DNA of 64,000 bases from NCBI GenBank assembly GCA_945878135.1, contig CAMDUL010000011.1, forward strand, positions 23,237 to 87,236, given 5' to 3'. Positions 23,852 to 32,064 of the stretch are shown in pieces. The stretch is from Chthoniobacter flavus. Its GTDB lineage: Bacteria > Verrucomicrobiota > Verrucomicrobiia > Chthoniobacterales > JACTMZ01. How positions within the stretch are numbered: the stretch's first letter is position 1; each line of letters starts with the position of its first letter. The position numbers were made by a program, and so were the translations under genes. The notes below the pieces were generated by a model. That model saw nothing but the letters and a program-made list of their open reading frames with translations. It was not told the DNA's origin and made no database searches.

Positions 23852-25303
23852 GTGAGAGAAAATGGCATCACGCGTGCAGGGCGGATCGGGTTGATCGCGG
23901 CTCCGGTGGTCCTGGCTTTTGTTTTGCTGACCGACCCGCCGGACGGGTTGAGTGCGGCGGGATGGCGGACGGCGGGGGTCGTGGTGGTGATGGCGGTTTT
24001 GTGGATGACCGAGGCGATTCCGATTCCGGTGACGGCATTGCTGCCGCTGGTTTTGTTTCCCTTGCTCGGGGTGGCGCCGGTCAAAGAGGCGGCCGCGCCA
24101 TTCGCCAATCCGGTGATCTTTCTTTTCCTCGGCGGCTTTATTCTCGCGCTGGGTTTGCAGCGCTGGCGTCTGCACGAGCGCGCGGCTTACTGGATCATCG
24201 GCTGCACGGGCGCGCGGGTCAGCCATGTGCTGGCCGGTTTCATGGCGGCGACGGCTTTCGTCAGCATGTGGATCAACAACAGCGCGACGACGGTGATGAT
24301 GTTGCCCATGGCGGTCTCTGTGTCGGTGCTCTTCCGCGCCCACCTGGGCGGAGACGAGAAGGGGAAGGAGGGTCTCGGGTTGGCCTTGATGCTCGGGGTC
24401 GCCTACGCATCGAGCATCGGCGGGGTGGGCACGCTAATCGGCACGGCACCGAATGCGTTCATGGCGGGGTTCATGCGGGAGAATTACGGAATCCACATCG
24501 GGTTTGCCGAGTGGATGTCGGTGGGTGTGCCCTTTGTCGCGGCCGGGGTTTTTGTCGCTCACGCGGTGTTGTCGCGGGTTTGTCTGACGGATCGGCGGTT
24601 CGAGGTGCCCGGCATGCGCGAGGAAGTGCGAAGGGAACTGGGCAAGCTCGGCGGATGGAAACGCGGGGAGGTTGTTGTCGCGGCGGTATTCGGCCTGGCG
24701 GCCGCGCTGTGGATGACGCAACCGCTGCTCAAGCCGTGGGTGCCCGGCTTGTCCGATGCCGTGGTGGCGATGGCGGCGGCGATCGTCCTCTTTTTGATTC
24801 CGGTGGATTGGCGGCGGGGGGAGTTTGTCCTCGCCGGCCGGGACTTGCGCGACCTGCCGTTCGGGGTGCTGTTGCTGCTCGGGGGTGGTTTGAGCATGGC
24901 GGAGATGATCGACTCCACGGGCTTGGCCGCGTGGTTGGGGACCTGGACGGAGGGATGGCGGGTGTTGCCGGTTGCCCTGGTCGTCGTGCTGGTCACCTTG
25001 GTGATCATTTTTCTGACCGAACTGACGAGCAACACGGCGACCACGGCGACTTTCTTGCCGGTGGTGGCTTCGATTGCCGTGGCGATGGGTCATGCGCCGA
25101 TGGTCCTGGTCTTGCCGGCGGCGATCGCTGCAAGTTGCGCGTTCATGTTGCCGGTCGGGACTCCGCCGAATGCGATCGTGTTTGCCAGCGGGTTGGTCCC
25201 TTTGCCCCGGATGGCACGTGTCGGGTTGGTGCTGAACGTGATCTTTGCGGTGCTCATTCCGCTCGTCGTGCTCAGCTTGGGGGCGTGGGTCTTCGGGTCG
25301 TGA
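23852..25303 (+). CDS. DASS (SLC13) sodium-dependent anion/dicarboxylate symporter
   Basis: About 483 residues from a GTG at 23852; the frame is open further upstream, but the first membrane helix (IGLIAAPVVLAFVLL) begins right after this start. Family motifs come in repeated pairs: WMTEAIPIPVTALLPLVLFP, FLFLGGFILALGLQR, WINNSATTVMMLPM and IGTAPNAF in the first half; ELTSNTATTATFLPV and PVGTPPNAIVF in the second. The SNT/NNS helical hairpins bind Na and carboxylate. Likely substrates are C4-dicarboxylates, citrate or sulfate; the sequence does not settle which. GC returns to the chromosome level here. Confidence 0.9.
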   Translation: MRENGITRAGRIGLIAAPVVLAFVLLTDPPDGLSAAGWRTAGVVVVMAVLWMTEAIPIPVTALLPLVLFPLLGVAPVKEAAAPFANPVIFLFLGGFILALGLQRWRLHERAAYWIIGCTGARVSHVLAGFMAATAFVSMWINNSATTVMMLPMAVSVSVLFRAHLGGDEKGKEGLGLALMLGVAYASSIGGVGTLIGTAPNAFMAGFMRENYGIHIGFAEWMSVGVPFVAAGVFVAHAVLSRVCLTDRRFEVPGMREEVRRELGKLGGWKRGEVVVAAVFGLAAALWMTQPLLKPWVPGLSDAVVAMAAAIVLFLIPVDWRRGEFVLAGRDLRDLPFGVLLLLGGGLSMAEMIDSTGLAAWLGTWTEGWRVLPVALVVVLVTLVIIFLTELTSNTATTATFLPVVASIAVAMGHAPMVLVLPAAIAASCAFMLPVGTPPNAIVFASGLVPLPRMARVGLVLNVIFAVLIPLVVLSLGAWVFGS

Positions 25304-25327
25304 AGTGCGACGCTCGGTCGGGAACAG

Positions 25328-26074
25328 TTACTGGGGCCGGAACTCGACCTGCATGACAACCTCGCGGCCGATGACCGTCTCGCCGCCTTGGATGTCGAGC
25401 TCCGGGAGGGGGGCGGCATCGGCGGCCATCATCATGGCGGAGCGATGCATGGGACGAGGTTCGAAGCGTCCCCCGGTGGCGTCGATGTTGCGAAGACCGA
25501 CCCATTGGAGATTGAGGGCGGCAAGAAGCGCGCGGGCTTGGGTTTCACCGTCTTTGGCGGCGAGGGTGAGGGCTTCGTTTTCGGCGGTGCGACGGGCTTC
25601 GTCGGCGGGCCGCGTGAACATGTTGGAAACGGAATTGGCGCCGCTTTGCATCATGGCGGAGATGAGGCGCCCGGCCTCTTCGACGGGTGATTCGTAGCTC
25701 ACCGACACCTGCGCGATGTAGCCGGTGATCTTCGGTGCTGGCGGGCGCTTGCCGGCTTCGGGTTGCACGGGGGCGAATTGCGGGCGGATGGTGACGGCCG
25801 TGGTTTCAAGACTTTGCACTTCGCTTTCGGCTTTGAGGGCGGCAACGACGGCTTGCGAGCGCTTGGTCACGTCCTCGCGGATGGGAGCTTCGTCCGCGCC
25901 GGCGGCCTCAAAGCCCAGTTGGACGGTGGCCACGGTGTTAGGCACGCGGACTTCGCCGCGGCCCTGCACGGTGACGAGCGGCGGTTCGGGCGTGGTCGGG
26001 CGCGGCAGCATCTGTGCGTGCAGCGGGGCGGCAAGGACGAGGACGAGGGGGAGGAGGAAGAAGAGTTTGCTCAT
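25328..26074 (-). CDS. SIMPL (DUF541) domain protein, exported
   Basis: 248 residues. A signal peptide (MSKLFFLLPLVLVLAAPLHA) is followed by VTVQGRGEVRVPNTVATVQLG, the SIMPL start, and an alternating helix-strand region with a TRPADEARRTAENEALTLAAKDG segment. The domain is found in periplasmic or outer-membrane proteins of oxidative-stress or membrane integrity type (E. coli YggE); its activity is unknown. It overlaps the upstream CNNM/CorC-type gene by 4 bases. Confidence 0.85.
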   Translation of the reverse strand: MSKLFFLLPLVLVLAAPLHAQMLPRPTTPEPPLVTVQGRGEVRVPNTVATVQLGFEAAGADEAPIREDVTKRSQAVVAALKAESEVQSLETTAVTIRPQFAPVQPEAGKRPPAPKITGYIAQVSVSYESPVEEAGRLISAMMQSGANSVSNMFTRPADEARRTAENEALTLAAKDGETQARALLAALNLQWVGLRNIDATGGRFEPRPMHRSAMMMAADAAPLPELDIQGGETVIGREVVMQVEFRPQ

Positions 26075-27123
26075 GATGTGGGGGCGGGGAGGTCGGGTTG
26101 GCGGTGACGCTGGCGTCCGCGGCGCCGGGCCAGCGCGCGCATATCGACGGCCACGTCGTCTTTCTCGTAAATCTCGCGTCCGATCAAGTGCTCGATGACA
26201 TCTTCGATCGAGACCACGCCGACGAAGCCGCCGTATTCGTCGACGACGGCGGCCATCTGCTGGTTGGCCGAGAGGAGGGTCTGCAGGGCGCTGGCCGCGG
26301 TGGCCATTTCGGGGACGAAGGAGACGGGTTGTTGCAGGTCTTTGATTTTCCGGTCGCCTTGGCCCGTGGCGATGCTGTGGAGGATGTCGCGCCGCCGGGC
26401 CAAACCGGTGATCTCGTCCAGCGTGCCGGAGTGCACCGGCATCCGGCTGAAGCGGATCGACGGATGTTCGGCCAGGACCCCGGCCGCCGTCTGGTCGTCC
26501 TCGAGGGTGACGACAACATTGCGCGGGGTGAGGATGTCCGCGACGCGCGTGGTCGAGAGGCTCAAGGCATTGTGGATCAGGTCGCGTTCGCCGCCGGTCA
26601 GGGTGCCTTCGCGCGCGCCTTTCTCGGCGAGGAGGACGATTTCGCGGTCCGAGGCGCCTTGTTCCGGTTTGCGGCGGATGATGGCGCGCACGACGAGGTT
26701 GCAAAGATGGGTGAGGGGACGCAGAACGCGGCGCATCCAATACAATGGGTAGGCGGCGTGCTTTTGCAGGAAACCGCGGTAGGCGACGCCGAGGTTCTTG
26801 GGGATGACTTCCGAGATGACAAGGATGGCGAGGGTCATGAGCGCCGAGATGATGCCGAGCGACGCGTCGCCGAAGAGTTTGGTCGCGATGCCGCCGACCA
26901 TCACGGCCCCGAGGGTGTTGGCGATGGTGTTGAGGGTGAGGATGGAGGAAATCGTCTCTTCCATGTGTTCGCGCGAATCCTCGAAGAGCTTGCCCCGCCG
27001 GGGATTGCGTTCCTTCAAAGCCTCGACCTCGGCCGTGGTCGTGCTGAGGAACATGGCTTCGAGCAGGGAACAAAAAAAAGAAACGCCGAGCGTGAAAGCC
27101 ACGGCGAGAAGGAAGGCAGTCAT
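26071..27123 (-). CDS. CNNM/CorC-type membrane protein with CBS domains
   Basis: 350 residues. An N-terminal DUF21 membrane domain has about four helices, with FFCSLLEAMFLSTTTAEVE and ILVISEVIPKNLGVAYR as its conserved parts. A CBS pair follows (ADILTPRNVVVTLEDDQ; QMAAVVDEYGGFVGVVSIEDVIEHLIG). The usual C-terminal CorC/HlyC domain is absent; the protein ends in a short Arg-rich tail. Homologues are linked to Mg/Co efflux or Na-coupled Mg transport. It is co-transcribed with the SIMPL gene. Confidence 0.88.
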   Translation of the reverse strand: MTAFLLAVAFTLGVSFFCSLLEAMFLSTTTAEVEALKERNPRRGKLFEDSREHMEETISSILTLNTIANTLGAVMVGGIATKLFGDASLGIISALMTLAILVISEVIPKNLGVAYRGFLQKHAAYPLYWMRRVLRPLTHLCNLVVRAIIRRKPEQGASDREIVLLAEKGAREGTLTGGERDLIHNALSLSTTRVADILTPRNVVVTLEDDQTAAGVLAEHPSIRFSRMPVHSGTLDEITGLARRRDILHSIATGQGDRKIKDLQQPVSFVPEMATAASALQTLLSANQQMAAVVDEYGGFVGVVSIEDVIEHLIGREIYEKDDVAVDMRALARRRGRQRHRQPDLPAPTS

Positions 27124-27227
27124 CGAATGTTGGAAAGGATCCTAGGGCCCGATCGGCGAGTCGGCAATCGTTTGCGCCTTGACTTGGGCCACTCTGCGCG
27201 GAGTCTGTGGGACAATTTTCAACAAAT

Positions 27228-29078
27228 ATGCCCATCAAGCGCCTCTGTTTACTACTGATCCTGCCGGCCGCGACCGCCTTGGCCCGGGAAAGCCCCGCCG
27301 CCAAGCTCAACAACGTGCCCGACTGGGGCAAATCCGCGGTCTGGTATCAGATTTTCCCGGAGCGATTCCGCAACGGCGACCCGTCGAACGACCCGACCCG
27401 CGAGACGCTCGAAATGCATTTTCCCAACGTGGGCGGATGGCGCCCCACTCCCTGGACCGGCGATTATTTTGTCCGCGACGAGTGGGAGAAGGCGATCGGC
27501 GACAGCTTTTATGAGAACGGCATTTTCCACCGCCGCTACGGCGGAGACCTGCAGGGTGTGATCGACAAGCTCGACTACCTCAAGGAACTCGGGGTCACGG
27601 CCATCAAATTCAACCCGGTTTTCTACGGGCGTTCCCAGCATAAATACGACGGCAACTCTTTCCACCACATCGATCCGAATTTCGGTCCGGATCCGGCGGG
27701 TGATTTCGAGATCATCCGCAACGGCGGCGAGACCGCCGACCCGGCGACGTGGAAATGGACCGCGGCGGACAAGCTGTTCCTCGAACTGATCAAACAGGCG
27801 CACGAACGCGGGATCAAAGTGGTCATCGACGGCGTCTTCAACCACACCGGACGCGACTTCTTCGCCTACCGCGACATCCGCATCAACGGCGAGAAGTCAC
27901 CCTACGCCGAGTGGTTCACCGTCCAGTCTTTCGACAATCCGGACACGCGCCGCAACGAGCTGCGTGTCACCGGTTGGGCCGGTTTTTTCACCCTGCCGGA
28001 GTTCCGCAACAACGAAGACGGCACCGACCTGCATCCGGGGCCGAAAAAATACATTTTCGACGCGACCAAGCGCTGGATGGACCCCGACGGCGACGGCGAC
28101 CCCTCCGACGGCATCGACGGCTGGCGTTTGGATGTGTCCGAGGAAGTGCCGGACAAATTCTGGCGCGAGTGGAACGAGATAGTTTTCACGATCAACCCCC
28201 AGGCCATCACCATTCCCGAGGTCTGGACCGACGCGGCGGAATACCTCAAGCGCACCGGTTTTTCCGCGGCCATGAACTACTACGCCTTTGCCATGCCGGT
28301 GAAAGCCTACCTGATCGACAACAGCATCAAGCCGTCCGCTTTCGGCGAACTGCTCAACCGGCGCCGCGGGCAATTCCCGGAAGACACGCAGTTGGCACTC
28401 TGGAACCTGACCGATTCGCACGACACCGATCGTCTCGCGCAGATGATCGTCAACCGCAACCCGGAAGGCCGATACAAGAACGCGGAAAAATTCGACTACG
28501 ACGAGCCGGGCAATTCCGCGCGCAGCAACGCGCAATACCAGATCCGCAAGCCGGATGAACAAGAGCGCGCCATCCAGCGCTTGGTCACCTTGTTCCAGGC
28601 TACCTATGTCGGTGCGCCGATGTTCTACTACGGTGTCGAAGCGGGCATCTGGGGCGGCGACGACCCGGATTGCCGCAAGCCGATGCCGTGGCCGGATCTG
28701 CCCATGGCAACGGAAAAGACCGACCCGATCGGGCGCGAGCGCCCGGAAGACGACGCGAATTTCGACCCGGAGTTGCACGGCTTCTTTACCGCCGCCATCG
28801 CCCTCCACAACGGGAATGCCGCCTTCAAGTCGGCGGATTTTGCCGTGCTGGCCGCCGAGGACGACAAGAATGTGTTCGTCTATGCGCGCGGCACGGGAGA
28901 CAGCCGGCGGGTGGTGGCGTTGAACCGTTCGGCCGAACCGCAGACCGTGACCTTCGACGGTCCGACCGAGAAAATCATTTTCGTCAGCCGCGGCGACGCC
29001 TCGGAAGTTCGTCTCCAAAGCGACGGCCCGGCGCATCGTTTGGCTTTGCCGCCGCTGACCGGTGCCGTCCTCGAGTAG
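27228..29078 (+). CDS. Secreted GH13 alpha-amylase family enzyme (neopullulanase/cyclomaltodextrinase-like)
   Basis: 616 residues from MPIKRLCLLL, which gives a signal peptide; a start 21 bases upstream is possible. Conserved regions in order: DGVFNHTG (I), GWRLDVSEEV (II, nucleophile Asp302), ITIPEVW (III, acid Glu331) and LTDSHDTDR (IV, Asp399). WYQIFPERFRNGDPSND and the insertion with GDLQGVIDKLDYL resemble the GH13_20-type enzymes that cut maltodextrins, cyclodextrins or pullulan, though those often have an N-terminal domain missing here. A C-terminal beta domain follows. Probably periplasmic, working with the OprB porin and MalQ. The fragment at the window start is a paralogue. Confidence 0.92.
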   Translation: MPIKRLCLLLILPAATALARESPAAKLNNVPDWGKSAVWYQIFPERFRNGDPSNDPTRETLEMHFPNVGGWRPTPWTGDYFVRDEWEKAIGDSFYENGIFHRRYGGDLQGVIDKLDYLKELGVTAIKFNPVFYGRSQHKYDGNSFHHIDPNFGPDPAGDFEIIRNGGETADPATWKWTAADKLFLELIKQAHERGIKVVIDGVFNHTGRDFFAYRDIRINGEKSPYAEWFTVQSFDNPDTRRNELRVTGWAGFFTLPEFRNNEDGTDLHPGPKKYIFDATKRWMDPDGDGDPSDGIDGWRLDVSEEVPDKFWREWNEIVFTINPQAITIPEVWTDAAEYLKRTGFSAAMNYYAFAMPVKAYLIDNSIKPSAFGELLNRRRGQFPEDTQLALWNLTDSHDTDRLAQMIVNRNPEGRYKNAEKFDYDEPGNSARSNAQYQIRKPDEQERAIQRLVTLFQATYVGAPMFYYGVEAGIWGGDDPDCRKPMPWPDLPMATEKTDPIGRERPEDDANFDPELHGFFTAAIALHNGNAAFKSADFAVLAAEDDKNVFVYARGTGDSRRVVALNRSAEPQTVTFDGPTEKIIFVSRGDASEVRLQSDGPAHRLALPPLTGAVLE

Positions 29079-29101
29079 GCACGGAACCGGGCGGTGCGGG
29101 C

Positions 29102-29203
29102 TCAGGACCGCCCCGCGTCGCGCCAGTCGGCCGCGAAGAGCACGACCGAGACGACGGCGGTGGCGGTGAGGACGAGAAAGAGGAGGTCGATGAAGGTGTT
29201 CAT
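29102..29203 (-). CDS. Possible 33-residue single-helix membrane protein
   Basis: A short frame starting MNTFIDLLFLVLTATAVV and continuing through a hydrophobic helix into a charged tail (AADWRDAGRS). The hydrophobic/charged layout is that of a small membrane protein. There is no strong ribosome-binding site, so this is tentative. It lies between the GH13 stop and tRNA-Arg. Confidence 0.35.
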   Translation of the reverse strand: MNTFIDLLFLVLTATAVVSVVLFAADWRDAGRS

Positions 29204-29259
29204 GCCCGCAAGCAGAACACAGGGGGTGGGACATCGGCCGGGCGACCCCCGGAAAATTT

Positions 29260-29331
29260 TGCCCCGACCGGGAATCGAACCCAGATTTAAGGTTTAGGAA
29301 ACCTCCGTTCTATCCGTTGAACTATCGGGGC
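29260..29331 (-). tRNA. tRNA-Arg (anticodon CCT)
   Basis: Folds as a complete cloverleaf of 72 nt: acceptor GCCCCGA/TCGGGGC, D-stem GTTC/GAAC, anticodon stem GAGGT/ACCTT (one G-U) around loop TTCCTAA, T-arm with GTTCGATT, discriminator A. The anticodon CCT reads AGG. The 3' CCA is not encoded. Confidence 0.95.
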
Positions 29332-29355
29332 GGTGCGGAAACGATTACTATGGCC

Positions 29356-31971
29356 TCACGGCCTCTCCGCGACAAGGCGGCGCGCCGCTTCACACCCGGC
29401 GAGCATGCCGAGGCACATGCCGAGGACCATGGCGGCGAAGGTGAGGAAGAATTGGGCGGACGCGGCGGTGACGGGGAGTCCGGCCAGGGCGACGGCGCTG
29501 ATTTCCATGCCGACGAACATGCCGGCCAGTCCGGCGGTCCAGCACCAGAGGCGCGAGGAAACGGAGCGGAAAATTTCTTTGTCGACGAACAGTCCGGGCA
29601 ACGCGGCGAGCAGCATGCCGGCATCCATCCAGGTGATTTTGGCGAGGAGACCGAGGCCCATGTTCGATTGCGCGCAACCGCAGAGGCACACGCCCCCGCG
29701 CACCACGGCGGCGAAACCGGCGTCGGCCCACCAACCCGCGAGCATGGCGAGTCCGCCCACGCTGAACATGGCCATGGTCATGCGCGCCGCGGGCGACCAC
29801 GCGCGATCGCGCGACCAGAGGAGCACGGCACCGGCGGCGGTGAGAAAAAGTATGACAAAACCGGCCGCGCCCGCGCCGTGGAATCCGCCGAGCCAGGCGA
29901 TGACCGGACCCTGCAAGGCGAGGGCGGCGGCGAAAACGAAGCGCTCGAATTGCGGGAAATCCCACACCTTGCGCGCGGCGAGGGGACGGTCCTGCGCGGC
30001 TGCTTTTTGCAGGGCGGTGTCGGAGGTCTCGCGCAACACGCGCCAGGTGACGGTGAGGCTCGAGACCAGCATGATCAGGGCGGCGGCGATGGGATGGAGA
30101 ATGCCCGCGGCGGCGAGGCCGATGCCGAAAATGTTGTAGCAGGCGGCGAAGGCGATGTTGCGGCGGATGGCCCGCACGGTGGCGCGGCAGAGGGCGATGG
30201 ATTGCGGGACGACGCGCAGGTCCTGTCCGTTGAGTTCCAGTCCCGCCGTCTCGCGGGGCAATTCGCTGCCCGCGCCCATGGCGATGCTTGCCGTGGCGGC
30301 GGCCATGGCGGGGGCGTCGTTGATGCCGTCGCCGATGAAGAGGACTTTGCTTCCGGCCGCGCGCAACTTTTCCACCTCGCGCAACTTCGCGTCGGGGGTG
30401 AGTCCGGCCAGGCACTCGTCGAAGCCGAAACGCGCCGCGTTTTCCTCGCGGTCGCCGGTCATGACGATGGTGCGGATGCCGAGTGTTTTCATCTGTGCCA
30501 TGGCTTCGCGGGCCGAATCGCGGAGCGACTCGCGGACCACGGCCAGACCGCAAAGGCGTCCGTCACGGCGGACGAAAATTTCGTGGCCGCCCTTTTCTTC
30601 CGTGGCGAGCCGGTCTTGCAGCGATGCGCGTTGGTCGCCGGGTGCGAGAATGCCGTCGTTGCCGATTTGCAGTGCGGTGCCGTCGGGCAAGGTGCCTTCG
30701 ATGCCGGCGCCGGGCAGCACGCGGATCGCGCGGGCCAAGAGGGCGGTGTCTGCCGCTGCGGCGGATCGGAAAGCGCGGGCGATGGGGTGTCCGCTGCCGG
30801 TTTGCACCGCGGCGATTTCGCGGAGCAGTTGGGCGCGGTCCACCCCGGGCGCGACGACGAAGTCGACAAGGCGCGCGTCGCTTTCGCTCAGCGTTCCCGT
30901 TTTGTCGAAGACCGCGGTGCCGACCAAAGCGAGTGCTTCGATCGCGTCGCCGCCGCGGGCGAACAGTCCGCGTTTGGCCAAGGCAGCGAGGGCCGACCAG
31001 ATGGCGACCGGCGTGGCCAATCCCATGGCGCAGGGGCAGGCCACGAGGAGAACGGCAAGGCCGTTGAAAACACCGGTGATCCAGCCGCTGTGCAGGGTCC
31101 ACCCGAGGGTGGTCAGCGCGGCGATAACCAGAACGAGGGGAAGGAACCACGAAACGAGGCGATCGGCCTCGCGTTGGATGCGTCCGGGATTGCGGCGCGC
31201 CTCCTCGATGGAACGCAGCAAGGTGTCGAGGCGGCGGGAGCGTCCGCGCGAAGTGGCGGCGATGCGCAGCGTGCTGTCTTCCACCCGGCTGCCGGCTTGC
31301 ACCGCGTCGCCGGAGCGTTTGACCACAGGATAAGGTTCGCCGGTCAGCGCGGCTTCATCGACCAAGGCCACCCCGTCGGCAACTTGTCCGTCCACGGGGA
31401 TGCCTTCGCCCGCGCCGACCAGAACTTCGTCCCCGGGTTCGATGCGGTCGACGGTGACCGTTTCGCGGTGGCCGGCGGAGTCGACGCGCTGGCAAAGATC
31501 GAAGGCCGCGCCGATTTTTTCGATGGAGCGACGCAGGACGTCGCGGCGTTGGCGCGCGAGGATGGTGCCGAAGGTGTAGATGGCGACCAGAACGGCGACC
31601 ACTTCGTAGTAGACGCTGCCCGTGCCGGTGAGCGAACTGTGCACCGAGGCGAAGAACGCGCCGAAGATGCCGACGAGGAAAAATTGCTCGAAAACAATCC
31701 TGCCGTGACGGAGTGCGTCCCACGACTCGCGCAGGATGGGCAGACCGGCGAGGAGGAAGACGCCGAGGGCGGAAAGGGCGAGGGCGCCGTGGAGGATCCA
31801 GCGGGCGTTGCCCTCGACCGGCGACATGTTGACCGCGAGGCTGAAAATCATGGCCTGCGCGGCGAGGAGGCCGGCCATGCCGATGCGCAACCAAGTCTTG
31901 GCTTCGCGGTTGAGGACGAGCTGATCGGACGGCTCCCCGTCGGTCGTCGGGTTGTGGCAGCAGGCGGACAT
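29356..31971 (-). CDS. P1B-type heavy-metal ATPase with an extra C-terminal membrane domain
   Basis: 871 residues. Core motifs: ACPCAMGLATP (metal-binding CPC in the sixth helix), DKTGTLSESD (phosphorylated Asp356), SGHPIARA (HP motif), MTGDREEN and GDGINDAPA (residue ~547). CPC points to Cu(I) or a similar soft metal. There is no N-terminal HMA domain, only a short Cys pair (SACCHNP). The normal protein would end near residue 645; here ~226 more residues follow with about six hydrophobic helices and a CLCGC cluster near residue 760. The start leaves 93 bases to the divergent priA. FixI/CcoI-type function is possible but no cbb3 oxidase genes are near. Confidence 0.93.
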   Translation of the reverse strand: MSACCHNPTTDGEPSDQLVLNREAKTWLRIGMAGLLAAQAMIFSLAVNMSPVEGNARWILHGALALSALGVFLLAGLPILRESWDALRHGRIVFEQFFLVGIFGAFFASVHSSLTGTGSVYYEVVAVLVAIYTFGTILARQRRDVLRRSIEKIGAAFDLCQRVDSAGHRETVTVDRIEPGDEVLVGAGEGIPVDGQVADGVALVDEAALTGEPYPVVKRSGDAVQAGSRVEDSTLRIAATSRGRSRRLDTLLRSIEEARRNPGRIQREADRLVSWFLPLVLVIAALTTLGWTLHSGWITGVFNGLAVLLVACPCAMGLATPVAIWSALAALAKRGLFARGGDAIEALALVGTAVFDKTGTLSESDARLVDFVVAPGVDRAQLLREIAAVQTGSGHPIARAFRSAAAADTALLARAIRVLPGAGIEGTLPDGTALQIGNDGILAPGDQRASLQDRLATEEKGGHEIFVRRDGRLCGLAVVRESLRDSAREAMAQMKTLGIRTIVMTGDREENAARFGFDECLAGLTPDAKLREVEKLRAAGSKVLFIGDGINDAPAMAAATASIAMGAGSELPRETAGLELNGQDLRVVPQSIALCRATVRAIRRNIAFAACYNIFGIGLAAAGILHPIAAALIMLVSSLTVTWRVLRETSDTALQKAAAQDRPLAARKVWDFPQFERFVFAAALALQGPVIAWLGGFHGAGAAGFVILFLTAAGAVLLWSRDRAWSPAARMTMAMFSVGGLAMLAGWWADAGFAAVVRGGVCLCGCAQSNMGLGLLAKITWMDAGMLLAALPGLFVDKEIFRSVSSRLWCWTAGLAGMFVGMEISAVALAGLPVTAASAQFFLTFAAMVLGMCLGMLAGCEAARRLVAERP

Positions 31972-32064
31972 CGCTTTAATTTTAGCGCGGGGTCGCGCGG
32001 TGGCAATGGAGGGATGACCCGAGGGCGGAGGGCGGGGGTGGACGGAGGGGGTAAGCTTTCGGCC

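Noticed and set aside
29317..32064. Upstream extension of the priA frame
   Set aside because: Covers the minus-strand metal ATPase; PriA has its normal start at 32065.
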